From: Desulfobulbaceae bacterium
GTDB lineage: Bacteria; Desulfobacterota; Desulfobulbia; Desulfobulbales; Desulfocapsaceae
DNA: 6,489 bases
Assembly: GCA_003509305.1 (NCBI GenBank)
Contig: DOMU01000003.1
Location: 536 to 7,024, forward strand
Reading direction: 5' to 3'
Each line of letters starts with the position of its first letter. The stretch's first letter is position 1. The notes below the pieces were generated by a model, which was not told the DNA's origin, made no database searches, and saw nothing but the letters and a program-made list of their open reading frames with translations. A program made the translations under genes and the position numbers. This document shows positions 1-5,480 of the stretch, one piece after another.

Positions 1-1293
1 GAAACGGAACTTGCCGCAGGCCAGCGTCAGCACCAAACAGTCGGCGGGAATCTGTTCCACCAGTTCGGAATAGTAATTGCGTCCCGGTTTGGCGCCGTCG
101 CAGCCGCCAACCAGGAAGAAGTGGCGGATTTTTTTCGCCTTCACCGCTTCAATTACCTGACCGGCGACACTGAGCACGGCGTTGCGGGCGAAGCCGGTCA
201 TCACCGTGCCGGCATCGGCATCTTCGGCGAAACCGGGCAGAGCGAGAGCGCGCTCGATCACCGCGGAGAAATCCTTTTTGTCATCAATATGAGCAACGCC
301 CGGCCAGCCGACCAAGCCGGTGGTGAAGACGTTGTCACGATAGGAATCCGCCGGCTTCTGGATACAGTTGGTGGTGAAGACGATGGCGCCGGGGAAATTC
401 GGCATTTCTTTCTGCTGATTCTGCCAGGCGGTGCCGAAGTGTCCGTAAAAATGCGGATACTTCTTGAGGCCGGGATAGCCGTGGCAGGGCAGCATCTCGC
501 CATGGGTGTAGACGAAAATACCTTTGCCTTCGCTCTGTTTGAGGATCGTATCCAGGTCGCGCAGGTCGTGGCCGGAGACGAGAATCGCCCTGCCCTTCTT
601 ATGTCCCAGCGGCACGGTGGTTGGCTGCGGCTGGCCGTAGGTGCCGGTATTGCCGGCATCAAGCAGTTCCATCGCCCTGATATTTATTTCGCCGCATTTC
701 AAAGCCAGCGCCACCAGATCGCTGACACCCTGCCCTTTGCGGCTGAGTTCGGCCATCGCCTCGTGGATGAAGGTATAGATCGCCTCATCCTCCTGGCCGA
801 GAATGGCGGCATGGTCGGTATAGGCCGACAGGCCGCGCAGGCCAAACAAAAGCAACTGCTTCAGCGAGCGCCGGTCGGCATCGTCGTCGAGACTGGGCAA
901 AAGATGCAAGGCCTCGCCCTGAGCGGCCAGTTGGGCCACGGTTGCCGCCGGTTGAAACGTCACCGGCGCCTCCTGGGGAACGCTGCCGCCAGACTGCACG
1001 AGGCGGTCTTTCAAACCATCCCGCAACGAGGCGACCTTAACGGCCAAGCCGTGGATACGCTCGGGATCGAAATCGACATTGGTCAGGCAGGAGAAGATTG
1101 CCTCGCAGGTGAGGCGATTCACTGCCGCATCGGTCAGTCCGGCCTTGCGCGCGGCTGTCGCTACCAGCGACAAACCTTGTACCGTATAGGTGAGGGCGTC
1201 CTGCAGACTGGCGACCTCACCGTTTTTGCCGCATACGCCGGCGATGGTGCAACCCTGCCCTTTGGCCGTCTGCTCACATTGATTGCAAAACAT
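1..1293 (-). CDS. hcp: Hybrid cluster protein (Hcp, hydroxylamine/NO reductase family), 3' end cut by window
   Basis: Hcp is a cytoplasmic iron-sulfur protein first described as a hydroxylamine reductase and now linked to nitric oxide reduction and nitrosative-stress defence. The 431 residues visible start MFCNQCEQT and carry the N-terminal cluster motif C3-x2-C6-x8-C15-x5-C21, the class I spacing typical of strict anaerobes. The hybrid-cluster ligands known from Desulfovibrio Hcp can be matched: H242 in SGHDL, E266 in THGEM, C310 in FTTNC, C398 in VGGCDG (the persulfide cysteine position) and C426 in LACGK. The remaining Cys and Glu ligands would lie beyond the window; the family is about 540 residues, so roughly 110 are missing. 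The start is firm: AGGAGG lies at 1299-1304, 5 nt from the ATG, and the family N-terminus begins there. It is divergent from the acyltransferase genes and has its own promoter with an FNR-type box. Whether an Hcr reductase or ferredoxin gene follows cannot be seen. Confidence 0.97.
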   Translation of the reverse strand, partial: MFCNQCEQTAKGQGCTIAGVCGKNGEVASLQDALTYTVQGLSLVATAARKAGLTDAAVNRLTCEAIFSCLTNVDFDPERIHGLAVKVASLRDGLKDRLVQSGGSVPQEAPVTFQPAATVAQLAAQGEALHLLPSLDDDADRRSLKQLLLFGLRGLSAYTDHAAILGQEDEAIYTFIHEAMAELSRKGQGVSDLVALALKCGEINIRAMELLDAGNTGTYGQPQPTTVPLGHKKGRAILVSGHDLRDLDTILKQSEGKGIFVYTHGEMLPCHGYPGLKKYPHFYGHFGTAWQNQQKEMPNFPGAIVFTTNCIQKPADSYRDNVFTTGLVGWPGVAHIDDKKDFSAVIERALALPGFAEDADAGTVMTGFARNAVLSVAGQVIEAVKAKKIRHFFLVGGCDGAKPGRNYYSELVEQIPADCLVLTLACGKFRF

Positions 1294-1386
1294 GTTGTCC
1301 TCCTGGAAAAATGCCGGCAACGCCGTCCGGCTGGTTGAGAAACCGTGGTGTGTGATTCACGCCACCGCTTTTTTATGATGCCCCAG

Positions 1387-1428
1387 AACATACCCCGGCG
1401 GGGGTGGGCATTCCTTGACGCTGGTCAA
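1387..1428 (-). promoter_or_regulatory. Predicted class II FNR/CRP-family (HcpR-like) promoter of hcp
   Basis: A perfect inverted repeat, TTGAC (1415-1419), GCTG, GTCAA (1424-1428), has the form of an FNR/CRP-superfamily operator; GTCAA half-sites fit HcpR/NNR-type nitrosative-stress regulators better than the FNR half-site ATCAA. Read on the minus strand, a TATGTT hexamer (1392 to 1387) resembles a -10 box. If the palindrome centre is placed at -41.5, transcription starts at about 1380 and this hexamer falls exactly at -12 to -7, the geometry of a class II activator-dependent promoter. No good -35 is needed, and none is seen. The leader to the hcp ATG would be about 86 nt. The palindrome and spacing are seen directly; the identity of the regulator is inferred because its gene is not in the window. 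Confidence 0.7.
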
Positions 1429-1463
1429 AAAGCGCAGAAAAAGAAGCAGGCCCGTCACCGAGC

Positions 1464-1492
1464 TTGTCCAGCCACAGCAAATACTCTACAGT
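1464..1492 (+). promoter_or_regulatory. Weak candidate sigma70-type promoter for the MBOAT/SGNH pair
   Basis: TTGTCC (1464-1469) and TACAGT (1487-1492) are separated by 17 nt and each match four of six consensus positions. Transcription would start near 1499, about 68 nt before the MBOAT start codon. This is the best pair I find in the 1430-1566 stretch, but such matches occur by chance. The FNR-like palindrome lies about 77 nt upstream of this start, so shared control with hcp is conceivable but unsupported. Confidence 0.25.
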
Positions 1493-1525
1493 GCGCGGGT
1501 CACCGGCAAACCAGCAACCGTCTGG

Positions 1526-1548
1526 TCTGAGCCGCTTGGCTGTTCAGA
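1526..1548 (+). other. Leader hairpin upstream of the MBOAT start
   Basis: TCTGAGCC (1526-1533) can pair with GGCT (1538-1541) and CAGA (1545-1548). This gives a GCTT loop, eight base pairs and a 3-nt bulge on the 3' side. It ends 18 nt before the ATG at 1567 and is followed by a pyrimidine-rich stretch with no Shine-Dalgarno match and no T-run, so it is not a terminator. It may be a chance structure or may influence translation of the SD-less start. Confidence 0.25.
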
Positions 1549-1566
1549 TACAACCCTCTAATTTCC

Positions 1567-3012
1567 ATGATTTTTTCTTCCATTACTTTTCTCTTCTTCT
1601 TTCTCCCGGCGCTCCTCCTGCTTTATCCCTTCGCCGGGAAATGGCAAAACGCGCTGCTGCTCGTGGCCAGCCTCTTTTTTTACACCTGGGGCGAGGGTGT
1701 TTATCTCGGTATTCTGCTGGTTTCGATTGCTATTAACTATTTAGCTGGACGAGCTATCGGCAACTGCCGCGCGCGCGGCCAGGATGGTAAATCACTCGCC
1801 GCCCAGATAACGCTGACTTTGGCTATTATCGCCGATTTTGTCCTGCTTGGGTTTTATAAGTACGCGGATTTTCTTACTGATAATCTTAATTGGTTGCTGT
1901 CGCATCTCGCGTTGCCCAGCGTTTCGTTAACACCGGCGCACCCGCCGCTGGGCATTTCTTTTTTCACCTTTCAGGCCGTTGCCTATCTTGTTGATATTTA
2001 CCGGGGACAGGTGACAGCGTCAAAGCGGCTAACCGATTTCACCCTTTTCATTTCGTTTTTCCCTCGTCTCGCGGCAGGGCCTATTGTGCGCTATTTGAAT
2101 ATGGCGGCGGCGCTGAAAAACCGGACTGTGACCGCTGAAGGCTATGCCGCTGGTATCGAGCGCTTCGTCTTCGGCCTGGCCAAAAAGGTGCTGCTGGCTA
2201 ACCCGCTGGGCCAAACCGCCGACCAGATCTACGCCCTGCCGCTCGCCGATTTATCTTCTCCGCTGGCCTGGTTAGCGGCGGTCTGCTATATGCTTCAAAT
2301 TTACTTCGATTTTTCCGGATACACCGATATGGCTATCGGCCTGGGACGGATGTTTGGCTTTCATTTGCCTGAAAACTTCAACTATCCCTACATTTCCCGC
2401 GGCATCCAGGAATTCTGGCGACGCTGGCATATTACCCTGTCAAGCTGGTTTCGCGATTATCTCTATATCCCGCTCGGCGGCAACCGGCACGGCTCCATTC
2501 GCACTTATGTCAATTTACTAACAGTTTTCATCCTCTGCGGCCTGTGGCACGGCGCCAACTGGACCTTTGTTTTCTGGGGGCTGTACCACGGCTTCTTCAT
2601 CATCTGCGAACACCTCGCCAAACCCCTCACCAACCGCCACCCAGTGCCGCCCTGGCTGGCCTATCCAGCGACTGTTTTTATCATCATGATCGGCTGGGTG
2701 TTTTTCCGCTGTGACACGCTGCCCCAAGCCATCAGCCATATTGCCGCCATGTTCGGCCAAACGGAAGCGAGCGGCGGCATTGTCCCCTTCATCAACCGTA
2801 AATTTGTCTGTGAGCTGGCCGTGGCCACCGCGCTCTCCATGCCGCTGTGGCCATGGCTGCGGCAACGATGGGTGAGTTACGTCGGCGATTCCACGCCCAA
2901 AGCGCTGTTTGCGGCTTCGTGCCGGGTGCTGGGTCTGGCGGCGCTGCTTTATGCTGTTATCACCAATCTGGCCGCCGGCAGCTACAATCCTTTCATCTAT
3001 TTTCGCTTTTAA
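1567..3012 (+). CDS. AlgI/PatA-like MBOAT O-acyltransferase (membrane acyl-transfer component)
   Basis: This 481-residue inner-membrane protein of the MBOAT family should carry acyl groups, most likely acetyl, across the membrane for modification of an extracytoplasmic polysaccharide, as AlgI does for alginate. Seen in the sequence: the typical N-terminus MIFSSITFLFFFLPALLLLY; many hydrophobic segments; FFPRLAAGPIVRY at 164-176; FDFSGYTDMAIGLGRMFG from 247; the EFWRRWH block with conserved H288; GLWHGANW with the presumed catalytic H328; and the family's characteristic C-terminus FIYFRF. Length and both ends match the family, so the gene looks intact. No Shine-Dalgarno sequence precedes the ATG, but the family N-terminus fixes this start. 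The next gene begins 2 nt after the stop, and MBOAT proteins of this kind typically act with a periplasmic SGNH partner such as that neighbour encodes. The acyl group and acceptor glycan cannot be told from sequence; DltB-like teichoic acid transfer is unlikely because no dlt genes are near. Confidence 0.93.
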   Translation: MIFSSITFLFFFLPALLLLYPFAGKWQNALLLVASLFFYTWGEGVYLGILLVSIAINYLAGRAIGNCRARGQDGKSLAAQITLTLAIIADFVLLGFYKYADFLTDNLNWLLSHLALPSVSLTPAHPPLGISFFTFQAVAYLVDIYRGQVTASKRLTDFTLFISFFPRLAAGPIVRYLNMAAALKNRTVTAEGYAAGIERFVFGLAKKVLLANPLGQTADQIYALPLADLSSPLAWLAAVCYMLQIYFDFSGYTDMAIGLGRMFGFHLPENFNYPYISRGIQEFWRRWHITLSSWFRDYLYIPLGGNRHGSIRTYVNLLTVFILCGLWHGANWTFVFWGLYHGFFIICEHLAKPLTNRHPVPPWLAYPATVFIIMIGWVFFRCDTLPQAISHIAAMFGQTEASGGIVPFINRKFVCELAVATALSMPLWPWLRQRWVSYVGDSTPKALFAASCRVLGLAALLYAVITNLAAGSYNPFIYFRF

Positions 3013-3014
3013 AC

Positions 3015-4184
3015 ATGTCCACTCACTTCGCACATCGCATCCCGCGACTTTCCAACTGGGCGATGATTTCTCTCTTTTTCCTCGCCATCCTCTCGCCGTC
3101 CCTGCGGATGCTCACATCACCCATCGTCTGGTGGTCATCCAGAGAAAACCGGGTACTGGCCACCATGCCACCAGCGCCAAAGAGCATCGGCGACTTTATC
3201 GCCTGGCGCGCCGAAATTGACAATTTCCTCAAAGATCACTTCGGATTCCGGGAATTTTATATCAAGCTCTATCATGAAACACTGCGGCTCTTCAACGTCA
3301 TGCCCGTCTCAGTGCCGGTGCTGCAGGGCCTTGATGGCTGGTATTTTTTCACCCTTTTTCACATGATTGACGATTTTTACGGACGCATTCCGTTGTCAGA
3401 CACACAGCTTCAGACCTGGATTGAGGCGCAGAAAGCAAGAAAACGTTGGCTCGGTGAACGCGGCATCCACTACCTGCTGCTGATCGCGCCTAATAAGCAG
3501 AGCATCTATCCGCAAATGCTGGTGCCAAACGCCCTGGCTATGCGGGGGCAAAGTCGCTATGACCAACTGCTGGCCAAGCTGGGTGGCGAGACACCTGATT
3601 TTATGCCCGATTTACAGCGAATTTTCAAAGCATACGCGGACAAGCCATCCAGCCCGCTACTCTACTATAAAACCGATACCCACTGGAACGATCTCGGCGC
3701 CTACCTGGCCTTTGGTGAAATAATGAAAAAATTATCGGCCTGGTTCCCAGATACTAATTTCAAAACCGATTTTCTTATTATTCCTCAAGTCAAAAGAGGT
3801 AGTGGCGACCTCGCCAAGATGATGATGCGGAGCGATCTGGGTGAAATATCTCCAATGCTTGCGCCCGCGCGCCGCCATTTCAAGATATTACCGCTGTCTT
3901 ACCCAATCAGCGACATTCCGCGCGAACCGGATCGGCCTTCATTTTTGACACGGCTGCCTGATCCTGGCAACAGGCCAAGGGCGCTGATCTTCCGCGACTC
4001 TTTTTTCGTGCCGATGGTGCCGCTTTTGGCGGAAAATTTCAGCGAAATACTTTTCATCTGGAAAGGCTATGATCAGAAAAATGTCGAAGAGGCGCTGAAA
4101 TATTTCAAGCCGGATGTGGTTATCGAGGAAATTGTCGAGCGGGCTATGTTTGATTTTCTTTTGTCGCCCAAAGAGCAACCGTAA
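3015..4184 (+). CDS. AlgX/AlgJ-like SGNH-type polysaccharide O-acetyltransferase, membrane-anchored
   Basis: The predicted product has 389 residues. Residues about 15-31 form an N-terminal hydrophobic segment after a basic stretch, fitting a signal anchor that places the rest in the periplasm. The ENRVL motif (44-48) and KDHFGFR (73-79) are features of the DHHW/AlgX-AlgJ group. The catalytic residues appear in that group's permuted order: D221 and H223 in DTHW, then S329 in FRDSFF. In AlgX and AlgJ the equivalent Asp-His and Ser residues form the triad that transfers acetyl to alginate. The serine motif here is RDS rather than the GDS of classical SGNH enzymes. The ATG at 3015 is chosen because it lies 2 nt after the MBOAT stop and directly precedes the anchor; the frame stays open upstream inside the MBOAT gene, but that extension is just overlap. 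No ribosome site is evident, so translation is probably coupled. It likely takes acyl groups delivered by the MBOAT protein; the glycan acceptor is unknown. Confidence 0.87.
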   Translation: MSTHFAHRIPRLSNWAMISLFFLAILSPSLRMLTSPIVWWSSRENRVLATMPPAPKSIGDFIAWRAEIDNFLKDHFGFREFYIKLYHETLRLFNVMPVSVPVLQGLDGWYFFTLFHMIDDFYGRIPLSDTQLQTWIEAQKARKRWLGERGIHYLLLIAPNKQSIYPQMLVPNALAMRGQSRYDQLLAKLGGETPDFMPDLQRIFKAYADKPSSPLLYYKTDTHWNDLGAYLAFGEIMKKLSAWFPDTNFKTDFLIIPQVKRGSGDLAKMMMRSDLGEISPMLAPARRHFKILPLSYPISDIPREPDRPSFLTRLPDPGNRPRALIFRDSFFVPMVPLLAENFSEILFIWKGYDQKNVEEALKYFKPDVVIEEIVERAMFDFLLSPKEQP

Positions 4185-4210
4185 GATGGATGGAACTTTC
4201 AACTGGCTGC

Positions 4211-5248
4211 TCACGGCCCACCTGATAAAAACATCTTGCGGATTCTGCGGCGCGCCGGCGCCTCGAAAAAGGTGAAAGAGAGGAAAGCGACGATCACGGA
4301 AAAGGAGAGGAACAGCGCTAGTCCCTTGACATCAGCCGTTACCAATCCACTTTTTTTTGCGGCGACGAGCACCGGGCCGTGCAACAAATAAAGTGAATAC
4401 GAAATTTCTCCGAGTTTATCGCCGATTTTGTTCTCCAGGAATAGGTTTCCTGGTGGAACAAGGAAAACAACAGCAAAAAAGACAAGCGAAACAGAAACAA
4501 AAATTCCGGCGCTCCACCAGAGTGAGCCGGCATAGATGCGTAAACCGAGCAACGGGATCACCAGCAAGATCAGGATGAACCAATGGCTGCGCAGCCAAGC
4601 CGGAGGCTGCCAGAAATGGAACAGATGCCCAAACAAAAGACCCGCTATGAAATAAGGTAAAACAGCTATAATGGAGAAGGTCGCGGGAATACCGAAAAAA
4701 GTTTTTTGCACAAAAAGAACCGCCGGCGGTCGGTGGAATGTCCAGACGGCGATATAGACGAGCAATATCAATCCAAGAATACTCAATGTCCACTTGAAAA
4801 AACGAGGGCGGCCCAGCCATACCAACACAAATAAAATATAAAATTGAATCTCCGGCGGTATTGTCCACAGCGCACCATCTCCGTGTATCAGGAGGAAATG
4901 CCCCAATACTGACTTCAGACCGTATATCTTGTAGGCGGCGAATTGTTTGAGAAAGGGTATATTACCGCGTTGCGCCACATACGATAGGCTAACCACTAAA
5001 AGAAAGAGCGGCAGAACACGGGCGATGCGGGCCACCGCATATTTTTTTATGGCGGCGGGCGACGGCTGACTTTCCCAATAAAGATACGCGATGAGAAAGG
5101 CGGATAGGAGGAAAAAAATCATGACTCCGAGCTGACCCGCGTCAATCCTCACTTGGCGATGCCACAATCCTGACGCCATAAAATAGTGACTTATAACAAC
5201 AATAAGCGCCGCCAAACCGCGCAGCGCATTGAGTTTTCTTATTTTCAT
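4211..5248 (-). CDS. Acyltransferase-3 (OafA/YrhL-type) membrane O-acyltransferase
   Basis: This 345-residue polytopic membrane protein of the acyltransferase-3 family O-acylates sugars of lipopolysaccharide, capsule or exopolysaccharide, or small molecules in some members. Visible family marks: LNALRGLAAL with R10 and the conserved H21 in VISHY; GVMIFFLLSAFLI (41-53; A50 stands where Gly is usual); the YAVARIARVLP block (70-80); LWTIPPEIQFY (127-137) with E133; and a final FFEAPARRR near 327-335. About ten hydrophobic segments are apparent. There is no C-terminal SGNH domain, so it is the stand-alone form. The ATG at 5246-5248 is the only reasonable start: it gives the family's typical N-terminus and an in-frame stop lies three codons upstream. 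No strong Shine-Dalgarno is seen. It is convergent with the SGNH gene (26 nt between stops), faces away from galE and is visibly AT-richer than hcp and galE, which may mean separate acquisition. Substrate unknown. Confidence 0.92.
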   Translation of the reverse strand: MKIRKLNALRGLAALIVVISHYFMASGLWHRQVRIDAGQLGVMIFFLLSAFLIAYLYWESQPSPAAIKKYAVARIARVLPLFLLVVSLSYVAQRGNIPFLKQFAAYKIYGLKSVLGHFLLIHGDGALWTIPPEIQFYILFVLVWLGRPRFFKWTLSILGLILLVYIAVWTFHRPPAVLFVQKTFFGIPATFSIIAVLPYFIAGLLFGHLFHFWQPPAWLRSHWFILILLVIPLLGLRIYAGSLWWSAGIFVSVSLVFFAVVFLVPPGNLFLENKIGDKLGEISYSLYLLHGPVLVAAKKSGLVTADVKGLALFLSFSVIVAFLSFTFFEAPARRRIRKMFLSGGP

Positions 5249-5301
5249 ACGCGACTAATTCGTAACTGGATCGCAGGACATGTCTATCAATTACTATTAT
5301 T

Positions 5302-5340
5302 AAAAAGAGGGCGTCTTGCGCCGACAGTGGTTTCCACTGT
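5302..5340 (-). other. Tandem hairpins with a T-run in the leader of the acyltransferase-3 gene
   Basis: Read on the minus strand, a perfect 7-bp stem ACAGTGG-AAA-CCACTGT (5340 to 5324) is followed after one base by a GC-only 4-bp stem GGCG-CAAGA-CGCC (5322 to 5310) and then CTCTTTTT (5309 to 5302). This resembles a short intrinsic terminator and sits 54 nt before the acyltransferase start codon. It could stop transcripts antisense to galE or act as an attenuator. The second stem is short, so termination strength is doubtful. On the plus strand no T-run follows the hairpins closely. Confidence 0.35.
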
Positions 5341-5390
5341 TTCAGTTATTTACATGATGAAAAAACCGTCGCCCACTATTTTTTCAAGTT

Positions 5391-5419
5391 TTGACACGGT
5401 TCCCCTGGCGCTGGGAAAT
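5391..5419 (+). promoter_or_regulatory. Candidate galE promoter with a consensus -35 but poor -10
   Basis: A full-consensus TTGACA (5391-5396) lies 85 nt before the galE start. Seventeen nt further on, the hexamer GGAAAT (5414-5419) matches the -10 consensus at only three of six positions, and no better -10 lies within acceptable spacing. A GG/GC pair nearby does not have sigma54 spacing. galE must have a promoter in 5249-5480 or be read from further upstream; this is the best candidate but it is weak. Confidence 0.25.
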
Positions 5420-5480
5420 GCCACAGCCATATCCAACAGAGCGACGCGGCGCATCGCTACCTAGAAACAAGGAAACAATC

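Noticed and set aside
121..1338. 405-residue plus-strand open frame opposite hcp
   Set aside because: It is fully antisense to hcp, whose motifs, ligands and ribosome site are unmistakable. The translation has no recognisable family features, and long antisense frames are common in GC-rich genes.
2847..3014. Upstream extension of the SGNH frame inside the MBOAT gene
   Set aside because: The extension is coding sequence of the MBOAT C-terminus in another frame. The start at 3015 gives the expected N-terminal anchor and the usual tight spacing.
2518..3033. 171-residue minus-strand frame opposite the end of the MBOAT gene
   Set aside because: It overlaps conserved MBOAT sequence including the WHG motif, has a low-complexity hydrophilic translation and no ribosome site.
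4249..4262. GGCGC-GCCG-GCGCC inverted repeat near the AT3 C-terminus, considered as a terminator
   Set aside because: It encodes the Arg-rich AT3 tail and is not followed by a T-run on the plus strand; on the minus strand it lies inside the gene.
4416..4868. 150-residue minus-strand frame within the acyltransferase-3 gene, and a plus-strand frame at 4357-4578
   Set aside because: Both lie in other frames of a gene with clear AT3 motifs across its length.
5407..5421. Possible sigma54 promoter (GG and GC elements) before galE
   Set aside because: The two elements are separated by 11 nt rather than the invariant 10, and the flanking bases match poorly.
5186..5464. 92-residue plus-strand frame just upstream of galE
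   Set aside because: It overlaps the AT3 start and the promoter region, has no ribosome site and no recognisable features.
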